The notes under the pieces: generated by a model
The model's input: the letters and a program-made list of their open reading frames with translations, nothing else
Database searches by the model: none
Told to the model about the DNA's origin: nothing
Assembly (NCBI RefSeq): GCF_000423005.1
Contig: NZ_AUHD01000015.1
Span: forward strand, 1-64,000
Source: Gelidibacter mesophilus DSM 14095
GTDB lineage: Bacteria; Bacteroidota; Bacteroidia; Flavobacteriales; Flavobacteriaceae
Length of the DNA: 64,000 nucleotides
Direction: 5' to 3'
Part shown: one piece after another, positions 19,501-28,530 of the stretch
Position numbering within the stretch: position 1 is the first letter of the stretch
How the letters are laid out: each line of letters starts with the position of its first letter
Program-made: the position numbers and the translations under genes

Positions 19501-21601
19501 TGATGACCTGTCTACCATTTCTGAGAAACATATTGCAGTTGATTTTAAAAATTTCAAAATAAGCGAATTCCTAAATTATCTAAATCCTGAGCAGCAATTG
19601 GCAGCGGGTAATATCAATGGCGATTTTGTTTTGGTTGAACCTTTTACAAACACTGGGATTATTGCAGATTTAGATATTTCAGATTTGAGTTTTATGCAGG
19701 TTGATCTGGGCACTATGAATTTGGATGCCAAATCGCTTGGAAGCAATAGCTATGATTTTAACATAGATATGAAAGATGGTGAGATTGACCTCGATTTAAA
19801 TGGCGATTATGTGGCAGTTCCGGGCGGGGCCAACCTCGATTTGAATTTGGACATCAATAAATTCAACATGAACGCACTTACAGGGTTTTCTCAAGGGGAA
19901 ATTACTGAAACAGACGGTAGCTTTTCGGGGAACTTTAAGTTGAACGGTACCCTTGACCAACCGAAATATGAAGGCTCCTTGAAATTCAATGATGCCGACT
20001 TTAAGATTAAGATGTTTAACACGGCATTCACCCTTGCCAATGAAACCCTAAACGTCAACAACACGGCGTTTTCAATGGATCATTTTACTATTACCGATGA
20101 AAACAATAACACGCTTGTGGCTTCTGGAAAGATAGGAACAGAATCCTTTATCAACCCCACTTTTGATTTACAGATAGTGGCCAATAATTTTCAAGTCCTC
20201 AATGCGACCAAAGAAGATAATGATTTTCTGTATGGAAAGGTAACTTTTGATGCGGATGCCAAAATTACCGGTGATTTACAGATTCCTAAAATTGATTTAA
20301 AAGCAACCGTAGGTTCAGCGACCGACGTTACTTATGTCTTACCATCTGCGAGCGTCAATGTTGAAGAACGTGATGGAGTTGTCGTTTTCGTCAATCGCGA
20401 AAACCCTGATGCCATCTTAACCAGAACCGAAGAAAAAACTGCCACTATTACTGGTTTTGACATGAATGCCTTGTTAAAGATTGGAAAAGATGCCGCAGTG
20501 ACCATTGTTATTGATGAATCAACTGGCGACAACTTTAAAGTATCAGGTGAAGGTGATTTAAACTTCAACATGAAACCCAATGGAAACATTACTCTTTCTG
20601 GAGTTTACGAGGTTCAGAGCGGGCATTACGAATTAAATCTTTACAGTTTGGTGAACCGCAAATTCAACCTTGTTTCAGGCAGCCGCGTGACGTGGTCCGG
20701 AGATCCATTTGACGCGAAATTGGACGTTAAGGCACTCTACGAGGTCAAAACCTCTGCATCAGCCTTAATGGCCCCAACATCCTCCAACTTGGATGAATCT
20801 GCCAAAGGAAAATACCGACAAGTCCTTCCTTTCTATGTCTATCTCAATATAGATGGACAATTAATGGAGCCCCAAATTAATTTTAATTTGGACATGCCCA
20901 AAGATGAACAAGGCGCGGTTGGAGGTCAAGTGTACGGCAGAGTGCAACAACTCAATCAACAGGAAGATGAGCTGAACAGGCAAGTCTTCTCCTTATTGGT
21001 CTTAAACCGCTTTTATCCCGACCCTGGAAGTGATGGAAGCACGGGTGGGGTGGCTTCAATTGCCAGAGACAACTTAAATGACGCCGTCTCTGACCAACTC
21101 AATATGTTCTCTGATAAATTGTTCGGCAACTCTGGTTTTGAACTTAATTTTGGATTGGATAGTTATACCGATTATCAAGGAAGCACGCCGCAAGACAGAA
21201 CCCAATTGGATATAGCAGCACAGAAAAAACTATTTAATGACCGATTGATTGTAAGTGTTGGTAGTGAAGTTGATGTTCAGGGCAGTAGTTCTACTGGTGA
21301 AGAAACACCAATTATTGGAAATGTCAGTATTGAATATATTTTAACTGAAAATGGCCGTTATAGACTGAAAGGGTTCCACAGGAATGAATATGAAAATGTC
21401 ATTGACGGACAGATTATAATAAGTGGTATTGCATTGATCTTTACCCAAGAATTCAATAAGTTCGGTGAACTTTGGGATGCCATGGTAAAATCAACAACCA
21501 AAACTGAAAAAGAACAGAAGGCTAAGTTGAAGGCGGCTGAAGAAGCCCAGGAAGCCAAAGAAGAAGCCACTGATAACAGTATTGAAAAGAAACAAAATTA
21601 A
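16511..21601 (+). CDS. tamB: TamB family translocation and assembly protein
   Basis: A 1696-residue AsmA-like protein. After a basic start, one membrane helix (about residues 22-41) anchors it in the inner membrane; the rest is a long repeat-rich region predicted to form the lipid-conducting beta groove across the periplasm, with the conserved TamB domain (PF04357) in the last 450 residues, including NGNITLSGVYEVQSGHYEL. Family members work with an outer-membrane BamA-type partner in lipid transport or outer-membrane protein assembly; here tamL follows 85 bases later. TTG is used as start because no in-frame ATG precedes the membrane anchor and it lies just behind a promoter. The C-terminus carries a charged Glu/Lys/Ala tail after the domain. 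Confidence 0.88.
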   Translation: MEDSINDNEKPAKRKYRALRIIGRIILGILIFLFLLVLFIRSPWGQGIIVDKATSYVSNKTNTKVEIDRLFLTFDGNLQVEGLFLEDTKGDTLVYSKSLEADVPLWAMIRGEGVGVDALYWDGLRANIIRKDSVTGYNFQFLIDAFVTQDPKPVATDTTAPPLNIVLGKLNFKNFDIVFDDAVAGIDSRFKIGTLNAKMETTDLEHMNFEASALELSDARIKFIQSPVPIIPEEDPAPLPTLSVENLTLSNVFANYQSYGDRIAAEVDIEDLFAKIPKVDLVNSDFEVATFRLKNSSILLNTETETNAVTQKVVEVTQDIKQDIQSFEWPELRLAIGSVDLENNKFSYFVASAEAKTGSFNPNAIVLNDLNLQAHTIQLKDKKAELHIDNSTFKEISGFNLKELSLKFTADDNTLKVTDLRTALNNNSLSASIRLDYPKLSALIESPEKSKIDLNIPTFKVALKDVFLIQPELKKNQYLDTLSQHLFTGNTKANGYLSDIKIERLNANWANTRLSANGKIQNITDPGNIQFDIPNFSAISTRSDIVQFVDETELGMNLPEDVKLGGTLKGNPNAIYANATLTTTQGFASVDGHFINGNTLEFDADLSIEDYKLNELLQNEQLGSLSLNVKATGKGKTINDLDAHVEATVSSFKYNNYNIKDLNLIGDIKNGRGKVTSKYKDHNLDMDLYATVVLDSVSPEANVELNIIGADLNALGIMQQEVKTGMKIYADFKGDATNYDVAAIIDQGVVVYDNKTYLMGDLNALAHVRKDTTSVSIKNKLVDILVQSNADPQTFSNSLRRHVLSYFYSDEQVPDSITNPVNLKLRGKIIQAPILNEVFLVNVKKLDTVKIDVDYNERARELKANITAPHINYSGYELDSLVFAMDTDKEKFDFDLGFNRIKAGPFHIQKTKLTGIQENGELFLAFTAYHKEDILTQITSKITGDRELLRFHVNPDDLILNATPWNTPQNNEILISDKNMEFNDFIFSHDNQSFEITDDLSTISEKHIAVDFKNFKISEFLNYLNPEQQLAAGNINGDFVLVEPFTNTGIIADLDISDLSFMQVDLGTMNLDAKSLGSNSYDFNIDMKDGEIDLDLNGDYVAVPGGANLDLNLDINKFNMNALTGFSQGEITETDGSFSGNFKLNGTLDQPKYEGSLKFNDADFKIKMFNTAFTLANETLNVNNTAFSMDHFTITDENNNTLVASGKIGTESFINPTFDLQIVANNFQVLNATKEDNDFLYGKVTFDADAKITGDLQIPKIDLKATVGSATDVTYVLPSASVNVEERDGVVVFVNRENPDAILTRTEEKTATITGFDMNALLKIGKDAAVTIVIDESTGDNFKVSGEGDLNFNMKPNGNITLSGVYEVQSGHYELNLYSLVNRKFNLVSGSRVTWSGDPFDAKLDVKALYEVKTSASALMAPTSSNLDESAKGKYRQVLPFYVYLNIDGQLMEPQINFNLDMPKDEQGAVGGQVYGRVQQLNQQEDELNRQVFSLLVLNRFYPDPGSDGSTGGVASIARDNLNDAVSDQLNMFSDKLFGNSGFELNFGLDSYTDYQGSTPQDRTQLDIAAQKKLFNDRLIVSVGSEVDVQGSSSTGEETPIIGNVSIEYILTENGRYRLKGFHRNEYENVIDGQIIISGIALIFTQEFNKFGELWDAMVKSTTKTEKEQKAKLKAAEEAQEAKEEATDNSIEKKQN

Positions 21602-21686
21602 AAAACAGGGTTCGGAATAAATGATTGCAGAAGCTGTTAGAACAGTTTTGAATAATCATTGAGCCCAAGAAACAAATAAAAACAAC

Positions 21687-23969
21687 TTGAAATCCTATCT
21701 AAAATACATCTTAATTCTCCTTTTCATATTTGGAAGCTTTTATTCGTGCAGTATTGCAAAGTACATTCCCGAAAATGAGCGCTTATACACAGGTGCAGAA
21801 TTGACCATTGTTTCGGACTCTATTATCAAAAATGAAGACGGCTTAAGAACTGAACTGGAATCTGTCATGCTCCCTGAGCCCAATTCAAAAATATTGGGCA
21901 TGTATCTTGGCCTCCGCTATTATTATAAAAATCAAAAGGAACATCCTGGTTTCATCAACCGCTGGTTATATAAAAAGCTTGGAGAAAAACCTATCTATCA
22001 ATCAGACGTTAAAACATTTGATGTTGAAGAGTTATTATTAAACCGACTTGAAAATCGAGGTTTTTTCTATAGCAGGGCCTCTTCACAATTTGAGGAGTCA
22101 GAAAAAAAAGCTTCGGTAAACTATACAGTAAAAGTGCCTGCACCTTATAAGATGGAAAGTTATCAATTGGACGCGATGCCCACTCCAATTTATGGAGAAA
22201 TAAAGGAATTGGTCAAAGAATCTCCTTTTGAAAAAGGCATGCGTTTCGATTTGAACAGCATGAAATTGGAGCGTCTGCGCATTGACTCAAACCTCAAAAA
22301 AAAAGGCTATTATAATTTCAATGATAGTTTCTTAATTTTTGAAGCAGACACCAATAGATATGATAATAAAAGTTTCGATCTGTTCCTGAAATTAAAAAAT
22401 GCAGTTCCTGAAAAATCCACGGTTCCGTATAAAATTGCCAAGGTCAATGTCTATCCAAATTATGAAACGGCCGATTCCCTAAACACAGAAACTATTCGGT
22501 ATAATGAGAGAAATTTCATTCAAAAGGAGGTGTTTTTTAAACCAAAATATTTGGATCCTTTTATAAAATTGACAGAAGGTGAACGCTACAGTCCTGAAAA
22601 GTCACGTAATACTGCCAGAAGACTGTCAACTATTGGCGCCTACAAATATGTCAATATCCAGTATACGGAAGTTGACTCTCTGGCAACAGACAGTTTAGGA
22701 CTATTGGAAGCCAATATTTATTTATCGCCACTCAACAAGCGCGCTTTTATGGCCGAGTTGCAAGTGGTCACTAAATCCAATAGTTTTACGGGGCCAGCAT
22801 TGGCTCTAACCTACAGTAACCGGAATGTTTTTGGTGGTGGAGAAACGTTTAACACGACTGCTAAAATTGGATATGAAGCTCAGATTGGCGGTGGTAAAAA
22901 ATCAGGGGATAGCAGTTTGGAACTTGGACTGAAAAATGAATTAATTTTTCCAAGAGTTATATTTCCGATTAAAATAAACGATGATTTTTTCGAATATTCC
23001 ATCCCTAAAACAAAAACATCCTTGAGTATTGATTACCAAGACCGCAAGAAACTATACAGTCTGATTTCTGGAACGGCCCTATTTGGATACCTCTGGGACG
23101 CCAATAGATATGTGACCCATCAAATCAATCCAATTTCGGTAAGTTATACGGATCTTCGAAAAACAACACCGGAATTCGAAGAGATTTTAGATGAAAATCC
23201 ATTTTTAAAGCGCAGTTTTGAACAGCAGTTTATTTCAGGTCTTATCTATACCTTTACCTATAATGAGATGATTGATAAACAAAAAACACATCAAAAATTT
23301 CTCAATTTTAATTTTGACATTGCAGGTAATCTTATTAGTTTATTTGGAAAAGAACAAACCCCTGGGGCTCCAAAAACCTTTTTTGGTCTAGAATATGCCC
23401 AATACGCCAAAGCGGATGTGGATATACGTTACCATTTCAATTTTTCAAAAGAACAAACCATTGCCGCACGTATTTTTGCAGGATACGGATTAGCTTATGG
23501 AAATTCCGACGTCATTCCTTTCGTGAAACAATATTATGCCGGTGGGCCGTATAGTGTTCGTGCTTTTAGAATTCGTTCTTTAGGTCCTGGAACCTATAAT
23601 GCCGAAGACGACCCTATCAATACAAGTGAAAGTTTTTTCGATAAAACTGGAAACGTCAGATTGGAAGCCAACATAGAGTATCGGTTTCCTCTTATTTCTT
23701 TTCTAAAAGGCGCCGTTTTTGTAGATGCTGGAAATATCTGGAATACCAAAGAAAATCCGGTTTTTGGTGGTAAAGATAAATTCTCTAGCGATTTCTTGAG
23801 CGAATTGGGGATGGGTGCTGGTGTTGGACTTCGTGTCGACATCCAAAGCTTTGTGATCCGATTTGATTTAGCAGCGCCATTTCATGATCCCTCGCGTCCA
23901 AAAGGAGAACGCTATAATTTTGACGTGAGTAAGCCAATTTTGAATTTCGCCATTGGGTACCCGTTTTAA
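21687..23969 (+). CDS. tamL: TamL, BamA-family outer membrane lipoprotein
   Basis: A 760-residue Omp85 protein. It begins with a lipoprotein signal peptide (lipobox YSC, Cys21) and KYIPENERLYTGA, typical of the Bacteroidota lipoprotein version of TamA (TamL). Residues about 30-350 hold POTRA-like repeats, and about 390-760 form the beta-barrel with YYAGGPYSVRAFRIRSLGPG (the RGF/RAF-type loop 6 motif near 620) and a final strand ending in ...FAIGYPF. It should insert in the outer membrane and pair with the upstream TamB. The TTG start directly precedes a normal signal peptide. Both genes are complete. Confidence 0.88.
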   Translation: MKSYLKYILILLFIFGSFYSCSIAKYIPENERLYTGAELTIVSDSIIKNEDGLRTELESVMLPEPNSKILGMYLGLRYYYKNQKEHPGFINRWLYKKLGEKPIYQSDVKTFDVEELLLNRLENRGFFYSRASSQFEESEKKASVNYTVKVPAPYKMESYQLDAMPTPIYGEIKELVKESPFEKGMRFDLNSMKLERLRIDSNLKKKGYYNFNDSFLIFEADTNRYDNKSFDLFLKLKNAVPEKSTVPYKIAKVNVYPNYETADSLNTETIRYNERNFIQKEVFFKPKYLDPFIKLTEGERYSPEKSRNTARRLSTIGAYKYVNIQYTEVDSLATDSLGLLEANIYLSPLNKRAFMAELQVVTKSNSFTGPALALTYSNRNVFGGGETFNTTAKIGYEAQIGGGKKSGDSSLELGLKNELIFPRVIFPIKINDDFFEYSIPKTKTSLSIDYQDRKKLYSLISGTALFGYLWDANRYVTHQINPISVSYTDLRKTTPEFEEILDENPFLKRSFEQQFISGLIYTFTYNEMIDKQKTHQKFLNFNFDIAGNLISLFGKEQTPGAPKTFFGLEYAQYAKADVDIRYHFNFSKEQTIAARIFAGYGLAYGNSDVIPFVKQYYAGGPYSVRAFRIRSLGPGTYNAEDDPINTSESFFDKTGNVRLEANIEYRFPLISFLKGAVFVDAGNIWNTKENPVFGGKDKFSSDFLSELGMGAGVGLRVDIQSFVIRFDLAAPFHDPSRPKGERYNFDVSKPILNFAIGYPF

Positions 23970-24058
23970 CCGCCACCAAAATTTCCTATCTTAGCATGTT
24001 GGTTCCTCTTGTATGATATAAATAGAGGACATCGCTTATATTTTAAAATAAAACAAAA

Positions 24059-24538
24059 ATGAACAAAGAAAATACCAATAAATTTATGCTCGAGGCTGTT
24101 ACAGCAGCACTCAAAGGCATGGAAAATAATGAAGGTGGTCCTTTTGGATGTGTGATCGTAAAAGATGGAAAAATCGTGGGACGTGGTAACAATAAAGTCA
24201 CTTCCAACAATGACCCGACCGCACATGCAGAAGTCATGGCTATTAGGGATGCCTGTAAAAATTTGAATACATTTCAGCTGGAAGGTTGCGAAATTTATAC
24301 CTCATGCGAGCCATGTCCTATGTGTTTTGGTGCCATTTACTGGGCTAGACCAGATAAAGTATTTTATGGTTGTAGCCAACAAGATGCCGCTGAAATTGAT
24401 TTTGATGACGCGTTCATCTATAAAGAAATTGAACTACCCTACGACCAGCGCAGCATCCCTTTTGAACAATTAGACCGAGATATCGCCTTGGAACCTTTCC
24501 AAAAATGGAGTAAAAAAGAGGACAAAACGGTCTACTAA
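24059..24538 (+). CDS. Guanine deaminase-like nucleobase deaminase
   Basis: A 159-residue zinc enzyme of the cytidine deaminase fold. HAE (His56, Glu58) and PCPMC (Cys86, Cys89) form the zinc site and proton shuttle. The segments GPFGCVIVKDG, TSCEPCPMCFGAIYWARPDKVFYGC and the C-terminal ALEPFQKW match the small guanine deaminases of the Bacillus GuaD type, which convert guanine to xanthine. tRNA adenosine deaminases share the same core but have a different C-terminus. It lies 88 bases after tamL and 112 bases before the arsenosugar-type genes, so it may be its own unit. A role in recycling purine bases released by the downstream phosphorylase is only a guess from proximity. Confidence 0.8.
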   Translation: MNKENTNKFMLEAVTAALKGMENNEGGPFGCVIVKDGKIVGRGNNKVTSNNDPTAHAEVMAIRDACKNLNTFQLEGCEIYTSCEPCPMCFGAIYWARPDKVFYGCSQQDAAEIDFDDAFIYKEIELPYDQRSIPFEQLDRDIALEPFQKWSKKEDKTVY

Positions 24539-24608
24539 TTTCCTACACCCTATTTTTAATTTAAAAGTTGGAAGATGTAATTTAATTAATTTTCTTCGAC
24601 TTAAAACT

Positions 24609-24633
24609 GTACCTCTACTTTAATCGTAGGTAC
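24609..24633. promoter_or_regulatory. Interrupted palindrome before the arsenosugar-type genes
   Basis: GTACCT at 24609 and GTAGGTAC ending at 24633 form an interrupted inverted repeat around TACTTTAA, a poor match to TAnnTTTG, 17 bases before the CMD gene. The position would suit an operator; no regulator is identified. Confidence 0.3.
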
Positions 24634-24650
24634 AACTAATAACCATACTC

Positions 24651-24986
24651 ATGCAGAAAACTTATTACGATCCCGCAGATTTGAAGAAATTTGGAAAAAT
24701 TACGGAATGGAACGAAGAACTTGGCAACAAATTTTTCGATTATTATGCCAAGGTTTTTGAAGAAGGAAAACTTACCGCCCGTGAAAAATCGTTAATTGCC
24801 TTAGCAGTAGCACATACCGAGCAATGCCCGTATTGTATTGATGCCTATACGCAAGACGGCTTGCAACGGGGCATCACTAAAGAAGAAATGATGGAGGCCC
24901 TGCATGTGGGCGCTGCAATTAAAGGTGGCGCCACCTTGGTGCACGGTGTGCAGATGATGAATAAAGTGAATAAACTGGAGATGTGA
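24651..24986 (+). CDS. Carboxymuconolactone decarboxylase/AhpD-like protein of the arsenosugar locus
   Basis: A 111-residue single-domain CMD protein with the AhpD-type redox pair Cys59-x-x-Cys62 in HTEQCPYC. Proteins of this subfamily are named 'arsenosugar biosynthesis-associated peroxidase-like' because they sit beside ArsS. They probably act as small thiol peroxidases or reductases, but no reaction is proven. The ArsS gene follows after 121 bases, which supports the assignment. Length and start are normal. Confidence 0.82.
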   Translation: MQKTYYDPADLKKFGKITEWNEELGNKFFDYYAKVFEEGKLTAREKSLIALAVAHTEQCPYCIDAYTQDGLQRGITKEEMMEALHVGAAIKGGATLVHGVQMMNKVNKLEM

Positions 24987-25107
24987 ACCGATAACAACTC
25001 TTGTACTATATGAGCACGGGGTGAATCGCGCAAAATAAAAAGCACAAAGTTGAAAGGTTTCGAAGTTTTAAACTTTGAACTTACAATTAAGAATTTAGAA
25101 CTTACGA

Positions 25108-26160
25108 ATGATTAAATCCTTACACCAAAGAAATAGCGAATTAGCGAAAAGCAATAGACAACTCGAAATCTTATCAAACGGTATTTTTCAAAATGGTGAT
25201 TTGCCAAAATTCAAAGATAAGATTGCCGAAACGGGTCAATTTCCCTTAAAGGCTAAGAAACTAGAAATTCTTCAAATCAATGTTGGTTATATGTGCAACC
25301 AAGTGTGTGAACATTGCCACGTGGATGCCGGACCGGACCGTAAGGAAATCATGACGCGTGACACGATGAGACAATGCTTGGAAGTTATAAAAAACACAGG
25401 TGCTCATACTTTGGATTTGACGGGAGGGGCGCCTGAAATGAATCCAGATTTCAGATGGTTTGTTGAGGAAGCTGCTAAGGCTGGGATCAAGGATTTTATC
25501 GTACGCTCCAATCTTACCATAATTAGAGCTAATAAAAAATATTACGATCTACCCGATTTTTTCAAGAAGCACAATGTCCATGTCATCTCCTCTATGCCGC
25601 ATTGGACCAAAGGAAAAACCGATAAGCAACGGGGCAATGGTGTCTTTGATAAATCTATTAAAGCTTTACAAGAATTGAATGCAGTGGGATACGGGATGCC
25701 GGATAGCGACTTGCGATTGGATTTAGTTTATAACCCGTCGGGTGCATTTCTACCCGGAAATCAAGCCAGTATGGAAAAAGACTTTAAAAAGGCCCTATTG
25801 GATGATTTCGATATCAATTTTCACAATTTATTTACCATCACTAATCTGCCTATCGCTCGATTTTTGGACTATTTGATCGCTTCTGAAAATTACGAGGATT
25901 ATATGTATGCCCTGGTAGAGGCATACAATCCGGCTGCTGTGAAAAACGTGATGTGCACCAATACGCTTTCTATTTCTTGGGATGGTTTTTTATATGACTG
26001 CGATTTTAATCAAATGTTAGATCTTCCAGTCAATAGCAAAGTCAAACATATTTCCGAGTATAACGAAGAACTTTTGGAAGGAAGAACAATTATGATTTCG
26101 CAACATTGTTACGGCTGTACGGCTGGCGCAGGAAGCAGTTGTCAGGGCAGTGTGACTTAG
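25108..26160 (+). CDS. arsS: Arsenosugar biosynthesis radical SAM enzyme ArsS
   Basis: A 350-residue radical SAM enzyme. The cluster motif CNQVCEHC gives Cys63, Cys67 and Cys70 for the 4Fe-4S cluster; LTGGAPEMN is the SAM-binding motif; further Cys residues occur late in the protein (CTN, YDCDF and CYGCTAGAGSSCQG), in the C-terminal auxiliary domain. ArsS joins the deoxyadenosyl group of SAM to dimethylated arsenic, the step that begins arsenosugar formation. Some family members end in selenocysteine; here all positions are ordinary Cys codons and the end looks complete. Neighbours (CMD, TIGR04282/04283 proteins, nucleoside phosphorylase) are those seen in arsenosugar loci. No ArsM gene lies in the window to supply dimethylarsenic. 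Confidence 0.88.
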   Translation: MIKSLHQRNSELAKSNRQLEILSNGIFQNGDLPKFKDKIAETGQFPLKAKKLEILQINVGYMCNQVCEHCHVDAGPDRKEIMTRDTMRQCLEVIKNTGAHTLDLTGGAPEMNPDFRWFVEEAAKAGIKDFIVRSNLTIIRANKKYYDLPDFFKKHNVHVISSMPHWTKGKTDKQRGNGVFDKSIKALQELNAVGYGMPDSDLRLDLVYNPSGAFLPGNQASMEKDFKKALLDDFDINFHNLFTITNLPIARFLDYLIASENYEDYMYALVEAYNPAAVKNVMCTNTLSISWDGFLYDCDFNQMLDLPVNSKVKHISEYNEELLEGRTIMISQHCYGCTAGAGSSCQGSVT

Positions 26161-26286
26161 ATGGCAGTCTTCAGTTCATTGCAAATATTCATAATACGAT
26201 ATGGTCGCATTAAAATTAGGATTGTTTAATTCCAAAATCAACAGCTTTTGAATAGGTCCGATAAAAATTCAGAATGCTTTTTTAAA

Positions 26287-26781
26287 ATGAACTCCATTTT
26301 CTTCGTCCTATTCCTGTGCGTGAATTTTCAAGTGAATGCACAAAATTCAATTGAAGATCTTCTAAAACAATATAACACCCACGAAATTCCATACATCTCG
26401 GTACACGAATTGGCCATGCCAAAAATCCAAGCCATAATCCTTGATGCTCGAGAACTTGAAGAGTATAACATAAGCCATATCGAAAATGCGGTTTTAGTGG
26501 GCTATAAAAATTTCAATCTTGAACAAACAACAAAGCATCTCACAGACAAAAAAAAGACCATAGTTGTGTATTGCTCCCTAGGTATTCGCTCAGAAAACAT
26601 TGCCAAAAAGTTAAAAAAAGTCGGTTATACCAACGTGTATAATTTATATGGCGGTATTTTTGAATGGAAGAATAAAGATTTTAAAGTAATGGACTCTGAA
26701 GGGCATGAAACGGAAAACATCCATGCCTTTTCCGAAACTTGGAGCAAATGGCTATTAAAAGGCCAGAAAGTTTATCAATAA
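26287..26781 (+). CDS. Periplasmic rhodanese-like protein
   Basis: The ATG at 26287 starts a signal peptide (FFVLFLCVNFQVNAQ, cut after AQ), so the TTG at 26248 is not the likely start. The mature protein is a single rhodanese domain with the active-site loop CSLGIRSE (Cys96 of 164 residues) and the terminal YNLYGGIFEW motif. Rhodaneses carry sulfur as a persulfide on the Cys; export to the periplasm is common in Bacteroidota. It lies 126 bases after arsS in the same direction. The six-residue active loop fits sulfur transfer rather than a Cdc25-like arsenate reductase, which has seven. Confidence 0.85.
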   Translation: MNSIFFVLFLCVNFQVNAQNSIEDLLKQYNTHEIPYISVHELAMPKIQAIILDARELEEYNISHIENAVLVGYKNFNLEQTTKHLTDKKKTIVVYCSLGIRSENIAKKLKKVGYTNVYNLYGGIFEWKNKDFKVMDSEGHETENIHAFSETWSKWLLKGQKVYQ

Positions 26782-27083
26782 AAACAGTTGACAACAGGCA
26801 ATCATGGTCACACAGTTAACGAAAAGAAGTAATGAAATGCGAAGTATTGATAAAAGACTTTTCGGATGAAGGTATTATCTATGCTACAGATTGATCGCTA
26901 AATTCATTTTCAACTCTATTTCTCTTCCTTTTCGCTCATTTTTTCCGAACTTTGCACGCAAGCCCACAGATCATAAAATTTCGGGCCTGCCCGCACGCAA
27001 TGAGGCGGGAACTTAAACCCTTAAATCTCGAACTTTCCAGCATGGCCTTACTTTCCAAAAAAGAGACGGATGGCGACAACGAC

Positions 27084-27716
27084 ATGGCCACTGATTTCCA
27101 TTTCCCCACCTCCAAAAAAGCACTGATCATCTTCACCCGCAATCCTGAATTAGGAAAATGCAAAACCCGTTTGGCAAAAACGATTGGTGATGAAAACGCA
27201 TTGGAGGTCTATAAATTTCTTTTAAATCACACCGCTTCTATTGCAAAAGAGGTCAAAGCTGATCGCTATCTTTTCTATTCTGAAAAAATAATTAGAGAAG
27301 ATCTTTGGGAGCCTGGTGTTTTCAGAAAAAAATTGCAAAAAGGTGACGATTTGGGCCAACGGATGCAAAATGCATTCGCCGAATTATTTGAAATGGGCTA
27401 TGAAAAAATCGCCATTATCGGTAGTGATCTTTTAGACCTGAATGCCGAATTAGTGAACGATGCTTTTACTAATCTTGATTTCAACGATGTGGTCATCGGT
27501 CCAGCAATGGATGGTGGCTACTACCTATTAGGCATGAAAAACCTATATCACCAACCATTTGAAAATAAAGATTGGGGCACTTCTAATGTTCTAAACGACA
27601 CCTTGAAAGATTTCCAGAACACCAAGCTCCATTTATTAAAAGAGTTGAATGATATCGATACCTTTGAAGACATGCAACATTATGAACAGTTAAAAAAATA
27701 TCACAAAATAAAATGA
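27084..27716 (+). CDS. TIGR04282-type (DUF2064) protein of arsenosugar loci
   Basis: From the ATG at 27084 the product has 210 residues. It starts IIFTRNPELGKCKTRLAKTIG, the hallmark of the DUF2064/TIGR04282 family, and has IIGSDLLDLN and GPAMDGGYYLLG, a sugar-nucleotide-transferase-like (GT-A) fold. The family is annotated as an arsenosugar biosynthesis glycosyltransferase from its gene context. Upstream in-frame ATGs at 26952 and 27042 would add residues without similarity. The stop overlaps the next ATG by four bases (ATGA), so it is coupled to the purine nucleoside phosphorylase. This coupling links nucleoside cleavage to transfer of the freed sugar. Confidence 0.85.
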   Translation: MATDFHFPTSKKALIIFTRNPELGKCKTRLAKTIGDENALEVYKFLLNHTASIAKEVKADRYLFYSEKIIREDLWEPGVFRKKLQKGDDLGQRMQNAFAELFEMGYEKIAIIGSDLLDLNAELVNDAFTNLDFNDVVIGPAMDGGYYLLGMKNLYHQPFENKDWGTSNVLNDTLKDFQNTKLHLLKELNDIDTFEDMQHYEQLKKYHKIK

Positions 27717-28525
27717 TAAAATTCATCACTGAAACCACAGAATATCTACAAAATAAAGGTTTTGACAACCCAGAAATAGGCATCATCCTCGGCACTGGAT
27801 TGGGCCAATTGATTAATGATGTTGACATCCTTCATGAAGTCAGTTATAACCGCATTCCTAATTTTCCAACCGCAACGGTAGAGTTTCATAAAGGCAAACT
27901 CATTTACGGTATTTTAGAAGACAAAAAAGTGATCATTATGCAAGGGCGTTTCCATATTTATGAAGGCTACTCGCTTCAAGATGTCACCTACCCTGTTCGT
28001 GTGATGGAGAAATTGGGCATCCATACGCTTTTGGTTTCTAACGCATCAGGCGCCATCAACCTCAATTTCAAAAAAGGAGAATTGATGCTGATTGATGATC
28101 ACATTAATTTACAAGGCAGTTCGCCATTGGCCTTTAAAGGTGTCGAACATTTGGGCGAACGTTTTACGGACATGAGTGCACCCTATAATTCGGACATAAA
28201 TTCAAAATTCCTAGCCATCGCAAAAAACAAAAATATAATGCTTCATAAAGGTGTTTACGCTTCTGTTGTTGGTCCGCAGTTGGAAACAAGATCTGAATAT
28301 CGCATGCTAAAAATACTTGGTGCTGATGCCGTTGGGATGAGCACGGTACCTGAGGTTATTGTTGCCAATCATTTGAATTTAAAAGCTGCAGCAGTGTCCG
28401 TTTTGACGGATGAATGCGATCCAGACAATTTAAAACCTGTCGATATTTCAGAAATTATTGCCATGGCGGAAAAAGCGGAACCTAATATGATTGTTTTGTT
28501 TAGGGAATTGATAAAATCATTATAG
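27713..28525 (+). CDS. Purine nucleoside phosphorylase
   Basis: A 270-residue trimeric-type PNP: IGIILGTGLGQL (phosphate loop), MQGRFHIYEGY, VSNASGAIN and GADAVGMSTVPEVIVANH, ending with the usual SVLTDE segment. It splits purine nucleosides into base and ribose-1-phosphate. In the arsenosugar setting the likely substrate is the arsenic-containing adenosine-like product of ArsS, giving an arsenosugar phosphate for the glycosyltransferases; ordinary purine salvage is the alternative. The four-base overlap with the TIGR04282 gene supports a shared role. A structured repeat follows the stop codon within six bases. Confidence 0.9.
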   Translation: MIKFITETTEYLQNKGFDNPEIGIILGTGLGQLINDVDILHEVSYNRIPNFPTATVEFHKGKLIYGILEDKKVIIMQGRFHIYEGYSLQDVTYPVRVMEKLGIHTLLVSNASGAINLNFKKGELMLIDDHINLQGSSPLAFKGVEHLGERFTDMSAPYNSDINSKFLAIAKNKNIMLHKGVYASVVGPQLETRSEYRMLKILGADAVGMSTVPEVIVANHLNLKAAAVSVLTDECDPDNLKPVDISEIIAMAEKAEPNMIVLFRELIKSL

Positions 28526-28530
28526 CCGTT

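Noticed and set aside
26287-26781. The rhodanese as an arsenate reductase of the arsenosugar locus
   Set aside because: It is exported and its active-site loop has the six-residue form of sulfurtransferases, so arsenate reduction is not supported.
26832-26894. A 20-codon ORF after the rhodanese gene
   Set aside because: Too short and without any supporting signal beyond an A/G-rich leader.
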